This document shows positions 10,270-22,860 of a stretch of 64,000 nucleotides of DNA, piece by piece. Within the stretch, counting starts at the first letter, position 1. Each line of letters starts with the position of its first letter. This stretch comes from Aaosphaeria pasadenensis (Eukaryota > Ascomycota > Dothideomycetes > Pleosporales). The stretch is from positions 372,001 through 436,000 of the forward strand of contig JAKLMB010000024.1 of NCBI GenBank assembly GCA_022813625.1, read 5' to 3'. The notes under the pieces were generated by a model. It made no database searches. It was not told where the DNA came from and saw only the letters and a list, made by a program, of their open reading frames with translations. A program made the translations under genes and the position numbers.

Positions 10270-12193
10270 ATGGCCGCCTCCATCGCTGAAGCCGCCCGCA
10301 AGCACCCTGCGCCTGAGGGCATTGTATACACCTATGGAACTGCAGGAGTAAGCACATGCACATCATCTATCCCGAAGATTGTTCGCTAATTTACTATGTA
10401 TCCAGTTCCGCACCAAAGCGTAAGACACCTCCCCCGCCGTCGGATATGACGTTACCCCTCCGTTGGCACCCTCCGCAATACTCACACGTCCAGCGATGTG
10501 CTCGACTCCGTCCTCGCACGCGTCGGTCTCATTGCATCCCTCCGTTCCCGCGCCCTCAAGGGTAAATGGATTGGTGTCATGATCACTGCGTCTCACAACC
10601 CACCAGAGGACAATGGTGTCAAACTTGTTGAGCCAATGGTACGTAGACCGGAAGTTAAGGAGGTATCAAATGCTAACATTGTATTAGGGCAACATGCTCC
10701 AGGTATGAGCGATTACTTGCACCCTTGCCTTTTCGAATCCTTTATATTTACGAAGCATTATAGGAGGAGTGGGAGGTTCTGAGCACAACAATGGCAAACA
10801 AAGCCACCCCTGAGGACGTTGCTGAGTACTACAACGAGCTGGCGGCTAAGTTCAAGATCGACCTCAGCACTCCTGCACGAGTAGTAGTAGCCAGGGACAC
10901 AAGGGCATCGGGATCCCGCCTTTTGGGCTGCCTCGTCGACGGACTGAAGGCCGCTGGTGCCGAGTACAAGGACTTCGGTTTCTTCACCACTCCCCAGCTC
11001 CACTATGTTGTCCGCAGTCTCAACACAGAAGGCACAAAGGATGCATACGGAGTTCCGACTGAGAAGGGCTACTACGAGAAGTTCGGCGCCGCATTCAAGA
11101 ATGCTCTTAAGGGCAAGAAGCCACAGGGCAGCTTGACTGTGGATGGTGCCAATGGTGTTGGTGGCCCGAAGCTAACCGAACTCATCAAGTACCTCCCTAC
11201 TAAAGAGGAGGGTGGACTTGAGATCCATGTTGTCAATGACAATGTGATCAAGCCTGAGAGCTTGAACGTTGATGTAAGGAAATTAGTATGTTGATTGTGG
11301 GAACGGTGGACTAATGTTGGTAATCATAGTGCGGTGCAGACTACGTCAAGACAAACCAGAGAGCTCCCCCTACCTCCAAGGTTGGACCCAACGACAGATG
11401 CTGCTCTCTCGACGGTGACGCCGATCGTGTCGTCTTTTATTTCAAGGATTCTAGCAATGTCTTCCACCTTCTTGATGGAGACCGCATCGCCACCCTTGTG
11501 GCATCTTTCCTCGGCGACCTCATCCGCCAATCTGGCCTCGCTGACGCCATCACGATTGGTGTCGTTCAAACTGCGTACGCCAACGGAGCTGCTACAAACT
11601 ACGTAGAGCAGACTCTCAAACTCAAGGTTGATTGCACGCCAACCGGTGTGAAGTATCTCCACCATGCAGCCGAGAAGCTCGACATCGGTGTCTACTTCGA
11701 GGCCAATGGTCACGGAACTGTTATCTTCTCTCCCGACACCTTAGACACGATCAACAAGCACGAGCCAAGATCCCCAGCACAGAAGGAGGCCCTCGACGTC
11801 CTCCGCGCCACCGTTGAGCTTATCAACCAAGCAGTTGGTGATGCTCTTTCCGACCTCCTTTTGGTCGAGGTTGTCCTCGCACACAAGAGCTGGGGAGTCG
11901 AAGAGTGGTTGGGAACGTACACTGATTTGCCCAACAAGCTCACCAAGGTCATCGTGTCTGACCGCAACATATTCAAGACGACCGACGCAGAGCGCAAGCT
12001 CGTCAAGCCGGATGGTGTACAGAAACAGATCGATGCGGAGGTACAGAAGGTCCGCCAGGGTCGCTCATTCGCCAGAGCCAGTGGTACTGAAGACGCTGTC
12101 CGTGTCTACGCGGAGGCGGCCACCAAGGCTGAGGCTGAAGACCTTGCCCGCAAGGTTGCTTCCATCGTAGAGGCTGCGGGAGCCAAAAAATGA
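10270..12193 (+). CDS. PCM1: Phosphoacetylglucosamine mutase
   Basis: Interconverts GlcNAc-6-phosphate and GlcNAc-1-phosphate, supplying UDP-GlcNAc for chitin, N-glycans and GPI anchors in the cytosol. Six exons: 10270-10347, 10405-10418, 10494-10638, 10688-10702, 10764-11273 and 11330-12193, giving 541 aa, the usual length for fungal AGM1/PCM1. Exons 2 and 4 are microexons of 14 and 15 nt. Active-site serine loop TASHNP with Ser64; Mg-binding loop DGDADR at 282-287; sugar-binding loop with FEANGHGT; C-terminal phosphate loop RASGTED. All four alpha-D-phosphohexomutase signatures are therefore intact. Start chosen because it gives the family's MAASIAEAARKHP-like N-terminus and good phase with exon 2. 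Very confident in the product. Confidence 0.96.
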
Positions 12194-14421
12194 ATAAAAG
12201 TCTAGAGAAAGACATATGTAAGGCACACTTGATGACTGGAAGAAGCCATGATAGAAAAAAGTTTTGATTGTCACCTTGCTGTTTGAAATCTTTATTGTTT
12301 TGGTGACGTTATCTTTTCGATATAGACTTGGTCTGTGCCGTAAACAGCAGGCGCGCGCACGGGCTCCCACTCACTCACTCACTTACTCTACAGTTGCTCT
12401 TCCTCCCCATCCTCCTACTCTTCGATTCGTCAACACTCGAACGCGCACCGAAATCTATTGGGGAACCAAGAACGCTGCAATAGATGCATCCAAGGTAATA
12501 AGGTGTTTTCTTTTATGTCTGTTTTTGTTTCCTTTTATCTGTGGCAATGATGAAGAAGACGCGGTGTGGTTCTTATCAAAGCACCGATCGTCTTCACAGA
12601 TACTTCGTAAAGAGAACCTGGGCAACTCCCATGGTTACAGTGTGCGAAAACAACACAGCCTGAGCCTTCCTGATTGTTTTTCTCCGGGTACCTTCACATA
12701 CATTCATTTAAACTCCTCGACTAACGATTACTCAGATGGCTGCGGCGAGGCCTCCTCGCCTCAGTGAGTAACTAGGGTTTTCAAGTGAAGCTTCACGTAG
12801 CGAGGCACAACAACGTAAATGTGTCCCTTCCTTTGAGCAAAGATGACATGCCAGATGCTCCTCATCGAAATTCCCCGAATCCATCATGCCCCGCGATAGG
12901 CTTTTGGTCCAGGGCGAATGTACTGTGTGACACTGCCTGCGAAAACAATTACCTAAGTCGGCTTTCAAAGGTCTGTTTGGTGCCGCATGAGCGCGTCACC
13001 AGATAGAACCTTGTATCATGCTGTCCGTACTGAATACGATAGTTCACCGTCCAGCAGGCCTGCGCCTCAATAATCACGCTATCGAGGAGTCGATCGCAGG
13101 ACTATCTCGGCTAGGAGACGTTGCAACCTCATGTGCAGTTATTAATTATAATGTATAAAGATTTTCTCTCAACCGGCTACGGCGTATCTACATAGTATGG
13201 CCACCGTTGTATACGGAGTACCTGGTACAGCTGAACTTCTATTAAGAACTTACCACAAGTGCCTTAGCCGCTGCGTGCGAGGGCCGGCGCTTTATGAACA
13301 AATTAACTTTTGGGATACATGAAGCTGACAGTGTTTCAAGGCATCATTTTAAGAATGAGAGCGCCTCTTGTCCAATCGTCGTGCAGAAATATACCTTCTC
13401 GAATGGTGCTAATGTTTTGAATGTGGCGACTTAAACGCCTTGATCAGAGAACGAGCAGGTGGCTGACGGATCTCTCGGCCTAATGCCTGTGGCTACAAGT
13501 GCCCACGCGAGTTTTGGCTGCAAGTTTTGAGCTGGCCGAGTTGACTGTCGGCGGGGACAAGTCTATAGTCGTATTCCAATCCGGGAGAAGATCGTGAGTT
13601 GCACCGATGCTAAGTTTTGGAGGACTGGCATGATTCCCTCTTAAGGCAGATGATCAGCGGACGGATCGATTTGAACGTTGCGCCAAATGAATTGACAGCA
13701 TCGAGAGTATCTAGTGTCTACTAGTATCACTCCAAAAAAAGCAGCATAACACGGGGAACATTACTTTACCGCGGTTTGCAAGCGGGCGGCAGCGTCACTA
13801 GAGGCCAAGGGCGAATGGGAGCCACATGGGCCCTGGTTCTTATTCAGTGCCGCACGGGGCGTCGTCATCGGTCCCAACGAACGGACTATCACCAGGGTGG
13901 TCGTGGTCCACAGGTCTAGATGGAACAATCCTTTTGCTCTGCCTCTGAAGAACTCTCCATTGTCTAGTTTCTTTGTAGTTCAGTACACCCTCATTCGCAC
14001 AAAGACACCTGTCCAAACATTATCTTTGTGTTTAGACTCTGATTTCGTCTTTCTTTTCGTCTTTTTCTTTTCGAGCTTTCGTGCGCATCTCTACTGATTT
14101 TTTTAATACTACGGGGTTTGAGTAACCTGTCAAGAGACCGCGACGCCAGGAGCTCGACCTTACGTACCCGACACTCCTATCCCTCGTTCAGTGGAGTTTT
14201 CCTGACTTTCGTTGTACGACCTTAATTTACTAGCACTTTATCAGTAAATACCTAGGTACTCCACCTACCGCACGCTTTACGTCCAGCACACGACCCCGAA
14301 CCGAGTGACCCAAAGTTCGACCCGTCGATATCCAATCTCCACACGAGCAGCGATAAGGAAAAAAGATACTTGAGCTGTATTCGAGTGATCGGGGCATATA
14401 CATATATTCTGTTTGCGCGAG
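12194..14421. other. Gene-poor intergenic region, PCM1 to CSC1-like
   Basis: About 2.2 kb with no credible gene. Open frames (for example 12264-12767) lack domains and composition typical of coding sequence. It holds TACGGAGTA at 13212-13220 and TACCTAGGTA at 14249-14258, short palindrome-like words that recur in other intergenic parts of the window. The last 500 bp before 14422 is CT-rich and presumably carries the promoter and leader of the channel gene. Confidence 0.55.
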
Positions 14422-17372
14422 ATGGCTTCCAGCCGGGCGGGAGTGCTTCTCCCGCGCGATGACACGGGAAAGCAGTTTCTAGACCTGATGTCAAACCCAT
14501 TCAATACTCAGGTATGTCCTGAATACAAACCCATAGGAGAATCGGTTTAACAATCGACTAGGTGACACAAGACTCAGTTGTAATCGCCATTCTCACCGCG
14601 CTCGGCATCTCGTTAGCCGTCTTCCTAGTCTTCCTTTTCCTCCGCCCTTTTAACTCGACTGTGTACGCGCCGAAGCTTCGCCATTCTGATGAGAAACGAA
14701 AGCCTCCGCCGATCGGAAAAGGTCTCTTCGCCTGGGTACCGCCTGTTTTCCACTACAATGAATCACAATACGTTGACAAGATTGGGCTCGACGCGGCCGT
14801 GTTTCTTCGTTTCGCGAGGATGTGCCGCAACATGTTCATTGTTTTGTCTGTGTTCGGCTGTGCGGTCATTATACCAGTCAACGTCACGGCCTCCAAGAGT
14901 CTCCAATCGAAATTCGAATTCAAGCGATTGGATCCATTCTTCCTCATGACGCCACAAAGTTTGTTCGGAAACAAGCTCTGGGTCATGATTTTTATCGCGT
15001 ACTTGTTTACGTTTGTGGTCTGCGGCTTCCTCTGGTGGACATACCGTGCCGTCCACAGATTAAGAAGAAATTACCTGGAGAGCCCAGAATACCAGAACAG
15101 TTTGCATTCGAGGACCCTGATGATTACCGATATCAAGAGAAGTCAAAGAAGTGATCACGGCATCATTGAGATTACGGACAGCCTTCGGACGACTCCAGAG
15201 GTACCCCGCGCTTCCATCGGCCGAAACGTCAAGGATCTTCCAGATCTCATCGAGGAACACAAAGAAGCGGTCATAGAACTGGAGGGTGTGCTTTCGAAAT
15301 ATTTGAAGAGGCCTGATCGATTGCCCCCGTCGCGACCAATGTGCAAACCGTCGAAGAAGGATCCTGAGTATCTCGGCGTCAAGACCAAGGTCGATGCCAT
15401 CGATTATCTCACTGCGAGAATTCAGGGCCTTGAGGCCCAAATCAAAGCAGTCCGTGAGACTGTAGATAAGCGTGACGCTATGCCTTACGGCTTTGCTAGC
15501 TATGAGACTCTAGAGTCTGCCCACAGTGTTGCTTTTGCTGCGAGAGGCAAGCACCCATTGGGAACCACAGTGCAATTGGCTCCTCGCCCTTCGAATATCA
15601 TCTGGAAGAATCTACCTTTGGATCCCAAGACTCGACGCTGGAGGCATATCACGACCCAATTTTGGATTACCCTCTTGACTATGCTTTACTTCATTCCTAA
15701 TGCCATGATTGCCATCTTTCTAGCTAAGCTCGACAACATAGCCACTCTCGCACCGTCATTCCGCGTCACCATGCAGGAGAGTCCAAAATTCTGGGCTTTG
15801 GTACAGGGTATTGCTGCTCCTGCCCTCACCTCGCTGTTCTACTACTTCCTTCCCATCATTTTCCGTCGACTGTCGATCAAGTCTGGAGATTTGACGAAGA
15901 CTTCACGAGAGAGACACGTTATTCACCAACTCTACGCCTTCTTCGTCTTTAACAACCTGTTTGTCTTCTCGCTTCTTGGAGCGGTCTTCAGCTTCGTCAT
16001 TCAAGTCGTCGCACAATCGAAAGATAAAAACAAAAGCTTTTTGGTTGTTGTCAGGGAAGCAAAGCCGTTCCAGATGATTGTTATGACATTGAGCGAATTC
16101 TCTCCTTACTGGGTGACTTGGCTCGCGCAGCGCAATCTGGGTGCCGCTATTGATCTCTCGCAAGCTGTCAATCTTGCGTGGGGCTCTTTCTCTCGTAAAT
16201 TTCTCAACCCTACACCAAGAGAACTCATCCAAAGGACTGCTCCTCCGCCGTTTGATTATGCCTCATACTACAATTACTTCTTGTTCTACTCCACGGTGGC
16301 TCTGTGTTTCGCCACTTTGCAGCCACTTACATTGGTAGTTACCGCGGTCTACTTCACCATCGACGCCTCCATGAAGAAGTACCTTTTGCTGTGAGTATTG
16401 GCCGTTGCTCTTCGAGATATCTGCTGACCAGACTTTAGTTATGTTTTCGCCACTAAGAACGAATCTGGTGGTCAATTCTGGCGTGTCCTCTTCAATCGTT
16501 TATTGGTGGCATCATTTCTGTCCAATGTCATCGTCGCCCTGACGGTGTACGTTCGTACGGATAACTATCCCTACAGATGGCACATGATTGGTGCGATGGT
16601 GCCTCTAGCCGTCATACTCATTGGCTTCAAGCTCTACTGCAGGCATACGTTTGATGCCTCGATGAGGTACTACACCAAGGGCGAAAGCCCTAAGGGAGCA
16701 GAAGCGCCTGCACCCATTGACAAAGAAGCGCGCAGGCGTGACAGAGTTGCTGTCCGCTTTGGAAATCCGGCGCTCTACCAAAAGCTGATTGTGCCAATGG
16801 TCCACGAAAAGAGCAAACACCTGCTGGCCGAGATTTACAAAGGCCGATTGGACGGCGACGTCGGAGGCTCTGGAGGATACAGCGATGTATATGCGATGAA
16901 ACGCATGAGCAAAGACCAACCTGGCAAGGTCGCTGCTCCCACAGGACCATTCGAGTTCGTCTCCGAGGACAATATGGACTATGAGAACTTCAAGAACCGA
17001 CCAGAATTTGCCGAGCACGGTGGCGACGCCGCGAGCATTTCAAGGCCCGACACACCAGCCTCGATGTTCGGACAGGACCGCGGTCGATCACAGTCGAGGG
17101 ACTCCGAGCGCGCGCTTATGGGTGGTGGTGAAGAAACTGGTGTCACGTATCCAGCAGGCTACCACTCGACGCCAAGTGCATTGAGGGAATACAGCCCAAG
17201 TCCGGACCGCGGCACGAGGACCATGGACAGCACTTCAAGCCAGCCATATCAGATCCGTGACGACAGAGGATTACTGGGCGGGGCGGCGCCGATGGGCTCA
17301 CACAGCCCTGCTACATATACCCCCTACAGCCCCGAACAACAAGACGGAAGGACCGATTACTTTAGGAGATGA
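14422..17372 (+). CDS. CSC1/OSCA-like calcium-permeable stress-gated cation channel (DUF221)
   Basis: Predicted integral membrane channel opened by hyperosmotic or mechanical stress, related to yeast Csc1, Rsn1 and Phm7. Exons 14422-14511, 14562-16390 and 16439-17372 (introns 50 and 48 nt), giving 950 aa. The order of segments fits the family: an N-terminal membrane helix (about 34-57), two more helices (about 127-145 and 175-195), and a large cytosolic domain (about 200-390) containing YGFASYETLESAH. A multi-helix channel core follows, starting at RHITTQFWITLLTMLYFIPN, with LVQGIAAPALTSLFYYFLP and FLFYSTVALCFATLQPL. A hydrophilic C-terminal tail of about 200 residues is rich in Ser, Pro and Arg. 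Yeast paralogs cannot be told apart here, so no symbol is given. Confidence 0.9.
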
Positions 17373-17900
17373 TATACGAGTTTCTTTTGTCGAGCACGTC
17401 CAACATTAGGACCAGGCTACGGAAGTGTTTTGTGTTTATTTCAGACTATTATCGTCTTTAGCATCAGCATTTGTACGAGAGAGAGAGAGAGAGAGAGGCC
17501 TTGCATGTAGAGCAGCATTCCGCATGGGAACCCACCCCTGAGCGTTCGTAGATTGCACAGAGCATGACAGCATTTTTCCATCTAGCACGGGGGAAACGAG
17601 TCGAAAGAGCTTCGAACTCGTACCCTGAGGAGTACTTTAATTCGTTCATTACCCACCCATCCATCACACTTCACATACTGTGCCATCAATCAACTGAAAA
17701 GTGAATCTGTTTACAACATGTCCCACGTGCCCCGTGTGTGTGTCGTTCGTCCGTGCAATCACTAATCACCGAATGCGTTTGCGGAGACGGTCATATGCAC
17801 GTCCCCGTCTCATCTCAACTGTACCAGAGGATGGTGTATATAAACACCCTCCCCGGCGAGCATCGAGCAACTTTTCTTTCCTCACACTCAACTTTCAAAA
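17373..17900. other. 3' flank of the CSC1-like gene with (GA)n run
   Basis: Intergenic. A (GA)n run at about 17477-17497 marks the edge of the conserved gene block. No gene seen. Repeat-like DNA begins shortly after. Confidence 0.6.
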
Positions 17901-17929
17901 AATAACAACTTTCCAACGAAAAACCCATG

Positions 17930-18200
17930 ATTTGTCGAGGCATGTTCCTCTCGGTGTTGGAAACGACCAAAATCTCAAAGGGAGCAATGTTCCAGCAAAC
18001 AATACCGACCGAGAAAGATATGTTCTTCTCGCTCTCGGAAACGACCAAAATCTCAAAGCTAGCAATAATGTTCCGACAAAAAGCCAAAGTATCACTCGAT
18101 GGTGTTCCTCTCGCTTTCGAAAATGCCAAAAGTCTCAGGCGACCAAAATTCCTGCGTATGGTCTTCTCGCTCTCGAAAACTCCAACATTCCACTGATGGG
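17930..18200. repeat. Tandem family of about 65-70 bp
   Basis: Four to five copies of a unit that contains TTCTCGCTCTCGGAAACGACC followed by AAAATCTCAAAG and AGCAATGTTCC. The best pair is 17950-18015 and 18020-18085; later copies (18105, 18165) are more diverged, with TCTCGCTTTCGAAAATGCC. On the minus strand the unit translates as a 23-24-residue repeat containing FEILVVS. The purine-rich complement resembles the GAGAGGGAGAGG core of the array at the left edge of the window. Confidence 0.75.
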
Positions 18201-18907
18201 GAGAGCAAACTTGCCACTCCTCTGAACCAAAATAAGGACAATCCAGACAATGAAATGTGGGCTTCGTTTCCGGGTTCTCGATGCGATGCAGCCACTGCGA
18301 AGACGTTCGTCGAAAAAACAGCACCTCGACCATATGAATGGGCTGGTCTTCCAAAATTTTCGTTATGTTCGTACATGGAGGGACGAGAGAGAGACAAAAT
18401 ATCATCGAAACACAACATTATGTGTCCGATCAAAAAGCAAAACGAAACCCCATGGGTTTCTTCACAGACGGCAGGAAATGGTTTTATGGAGTGCCTCCGG
18501 TTCTGCCCTCCTGACCAGATCCGCGTCCAAGAGGAGTATTTCACTATCATGGAAGACTCGTGGACGAAAAGGACATTCGTGACTGTCCGATGACTTTGTG
18601 GACTGTGTGTCTCCTTTCCTTTTTCTCGAAGGAAAAACACACTGGTGTCGACCCTATGGAAGAAACTAAAGCATATCCTTCTAATGAGAAGTCCAGCGGG
18701 ACTCTGCGTCAAAAAAGTCTAAGGTTGAGTGTTGGTATGTGTGGTGCCGTGCGAAACCCACAATCTACTTCCTGTAAATGGGCAGTTCCCGTGCCCATGT
18801 CGCGTTCGACTGGATCCCGGTAATCGCCATTCACCACATACTTCGCGATGGTCTGCCGCGGAAGGTCGTGGTACATCGTCACCTCAATCTTCGTCTCGAC
18901 GGGCAAA

Positions 18908-19175
18908 TGGTGGAAGGAGAGCGAGAGTGCCTTTCAAAAAAGATACATAAACGCATACCATATGTGCGGTGTGAGTCGGGAAGAAAGAAGAAGGGGCGAT
19001 TCCTAAGAGAGTCCTCCGGGAAAGGAGGCGAGAAACGTGGAGGTTGAGGTGTGTCATCACATTGACACATGTGTCAAACAAATCATATGCACAACAAATG
19101 TGGAAAGAGAGAGAGGATCTTTCAAAACTATCATGTACCGTATGTATATGTGCGGTGGAAGTCGGGAACAATGGC
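18908..19175. repeat. Direct duplication of about 75 bp, offset 188 bp
   Basis: 18911-18985 and 19099-19170 share the order GTGGAAGGAGAG, CTTTCAAAA, a TATGTGCGGT word and GTCGGGAA, with many substitutions between copies. The two copies sit 188 bp apart. Confidence 0.6.
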
Positions 19176-22100
19176 TTAATGACCCAATCATGAGAATCCC
19201 GTGCGAAGGATAACAAAGAGCGAAGAGGAGTTTTGAATGTGGATGTGCGAGACGAAACAAATCTATCGTATGTACGATGGGGCACCACTATATCATGTGA
19301 ACTTGAAGATGCGATGTTGGAACGATCATGAATCTCGTTCTATAAGGCTGTTTAGTCGGAAGCCCACATACATAATCAATATGAAGTCCCGAAGAGAAAC
19401 GCGCTGACAAAACCAAGTTACCAGAAGGTCCATGCGCTTGATTCGCGCTGTGCTCCTTTTCAAATATTCAATTTTGGCGAGGAAATGTTCTACTCAGATG
19501 TCAAGTCGTATAATGACTGTTCCGCGTCGGCGAGAGATATCAGGAGAATTTCGGAAATTGCAGAATAACCTGTCAGAAGAACATACCCTCACGTTTATGT
19601 GTCTGGATCGCGGCCTGGTCCTTTCAAATGAATCGCTTCAGGAAATGATAGGTCTGCTCTCAAATGAGAAATTTCAACGATCGATGAGATCGTTCTTGGA
19701 AATCGCGGAAAAGGCCGCCTATGGCTTTCAGGAAGAACCATGGATGTCGAGAAGAAATACGAAAGGCAAAAGAACGTGCAGAGGCTCGAGCCTTGTGGTA
19801 TCCATGATGTTCATGCGTGGAGATGGGTCGTTTCTTCCCGGTCTCAGACGAATTCGATATGACCGAATGTCGGAGATCTCGGAGGCCTTGATGAGCACTG
19901 AATGTTAGTGAATTCGAAGGTATCAATCAAATCAAACATGTTGGAGATATTTGAACACAACGGCAGTGTCTTGAATGTTGGTGGTCCCGAAAAACATGCA
20001 GATGACGCAGATGATAAAGATTTTGAAAATGTCGCTGGCCTCAGATACCATACCTAGCAACATGGAGAAACTGGAGGTCCTCTCGTAGCATGTGTCCGGA
20101 GCTCATCAATATTCAACCTGAAAGAGTTATATGAGCAAGACGACGCCTGCTTCTTTGCAAGGAGAGGAGAAAGACTGCACACTATCCAAGTTCTTGATGA
20201 TCAATACGCTACCCTCCTGGGAAATGCTGGGTCCGCTTCCCATATTGAAAATACCACTTCACGAGGTACATCTCATAATCTATCATCTGCCCGGGCATTC
20301 TTGGATATGCTCACGACGTGGGAACATTTATGGCACAAACTATTTTATGATGATGTTCAAAGGAATGCTCGCGAATCAGTTTGGCATCCAATACATAATG
20401 TACCCGGTCCGAGGCTCGACTGATTCAAGCCCACATATACTATTTGAATGAGAGCAATGGAGGCAGCTCGTCGACAACAAGGTTAAAGGATACGACTAAG
20501 TTCGCCTTGATCGAGGGTTTGGATTTCAACATCATGGCTATGAAACTATGCGTTTGGAATAAGCGCATGCTCGGGGTTGTGTCTATCATTTTTACTCTGT
20601 CCGAGAAAGAAGTGTTCAAAAGCCATGGTATAACAGACATTTAAAGCACATAAATCATATGTCTCGTCTTGGGCATGGACAGTGCACTGTCAAGCTACTT
20701 CATGAGGCTCCGTCTCTATCTCGTGGCCAAGGTACCATATGTCGTTTCCTTCGCAGTAGCTGTCAACAGCGAAGATATACCACATCATTTTCCCGAGAAA
20801 ATCTTCAAGAATTTTGACCTGACACCAAGAAAAACGCTATTGCTGTCCCTCTGTGTTTGTTGGCGATAGAACTCACACAAATCTGCTACAATATGGACCA
20901 AAGACTGCCCCTCATTCCAACCAAGTCTAATAGGCCTCCATGGTCTGCTCCGACTCCCAAGTTTCTACAACAACCAAATTATTCGTGACGATATATTCCG
21001 ATACTTTGGGGGCTCTTACGATAAAATTGTCAAGGAAAGGCACATGTCTCATGTTTTCTTATCTTTCATTAGAAAGTCCAGAGACGTGAACATATGTTCG
21101 CTGCAGTCATCACGATGCCTACATCCAACCTTTCCACTCAATGATGTCACCTCCGCAGCTTGAGACGACTCATTGACATGTCTTTGACGCCCTCTCAAAA
21201 CCGCAGGACCCTCTTTCGGCTTCTGGGCGCAACTCTCCTTGCATGGTCGTTAAGCAAGAGATCTCCGAATATGTACATGCCGGAACCAAACCTTTTCTCT
21301 CTTCGAGCAGAGAAAATGTCCACAATGATGGTGATATGTTCGGTTTCAATCCTACCTGCTCCTTATGACCGTCACACTGATAATGCCATGACAAGACCTA
21401 CGAATTAAATTCTTGATGGCAGTTTCGTCCTATGGAATCATAGAAAGCATCCGACGCCATGTCGAAAACTGCCAGATAGGTCTTCGAAGCCTGTACACAT
21501 CAACATATTGGGCTGCCAGAATTTCTATGAGAAAAGCATCATGAGTTTTGAGACCATGTGGAGTGTTGGCTCCAGAAACCAAATTGACAGCCCTCGTATG
21601 TGTGCAGATGACGTCGTGTAAGAACTAGAGAAACTCCATTCCAGGACATGGTGAATCGCCTGACTGTCTCATAATGTCTGAGGCTCGTAAATGTGGTTTC
21701 ATGAAATACAAACATACCTAATGAGTGGTGCGGCCTCTGAAAGTACAAACATTCCCTTTACACCATGGATCTTGTGTCTTAAACCGGACTGAGAAAAGAT
21801 TACAAGCTACGCAAAGTACAACTCAATTCGAGATCTCATCTTTCAATGAGCTTGTTGTTGCGGGCGAGATCTAGCACATAATGACATGGACGCCGCAACA
21901 GGAGACGAGTAGCTCTATTCTCCTTTGACAGGTACTATCGATATCACAGCATCGAAAACACTTCGATCTCACTTCCATAGGACGCATACCAGACATATGA
22001 GCAGATCGATGTTGCAGCAGAAGAATGAGCTTTGAAATAAGAAGAAACACGCACTGGGCATGGGCAAAAGGAGCTGAGATCGAAAGAGCTCAAAAAAGCG

Positions 22101-22499
22101 AATGCGAATTTGCATTCATTCAGCAAAACCTAAGACAAATCCAGAAGATACTCGTTCCATGGGGAAAATGAAGCCTGTTCAATGCATCACAAGAGCGCTC
22201 TGGGGTCCATTTTTCATTAAGTCTATACCGGAATGGCCTGTCTCGGCCAAAACGCGAGATATCTCATGACAGATTCACTCGGTGTGTGACCCATGTGCGG
22301 ACTGCTAGATGAATACGACCTGAATCGACCCCATGAACTCTTCTGATTCAAGATCATATCCAAACAAATGACGACTTCAAGAGCAATGGTACTTTGCAAC
22401 AGCTGCGACTAGTTTCAATGTCCGGGAGACGACCACACAAATATGAAAAGAGAATCCGATCTTCGTCATGTTCAATTCGAAAATCTCGGAAGCCATCAA

Positions 22500-22860
22500 A
22501 TGGCCCGAACGAAGTGCGGAGACAAGAAAGGAACAGCAACACCAACATACAACAATGTGCTGCCGCCTGTTTCGCCCCGTAAATGTACCAGAAATCACAT
22601 ATTGATATTCCTATCCTTGCGCTCTAAGCCACAGGAACAGCCAGCAATCCGCAGGGAGACAAGAAACAAATATCTACAACAATATACAGGGATGTGCTGC
22701 GGCTCCTTGTGTCTCCGAATCTATTGTAGAACCGACTTAGACGTCTTTTATGATCGATTCTGAAAGTCCGACGAGGCATTCAAACAATGGATAGATGTGT
22801 GGAGACAACAGACATATCATCGGTCAGGATTATGCCGCGGCCCTTTGCGTCTCTAGACAC
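22500..22860. repeat. Degenerate family of about 120 bp
   Basis: Three related blocks near 22525, 22655 and 22800 share GGAGACAAGAAA-like starts, a CTACAACAAT word and a GTGCTGCCGCC or GTGCTGCGGC word, followed by a TGTGTCTC- or GCGTCTCT-like segment. Copies are strongly diverged. Confidence 0.5.

Noticed and set aside
12264..12767. 167-codon plus-strand frame downstream of PCM1
   Set aside because: No domain or coding-like composition, begins within the PCM1 3' region.
17815..18712. Two overlapping minus-strand frames of 196 and 206 codons
   Set aside because: Frames kept open by the 65-70 bp tandem period; no domain, no intron pattern, no neighbouring promoter signal.
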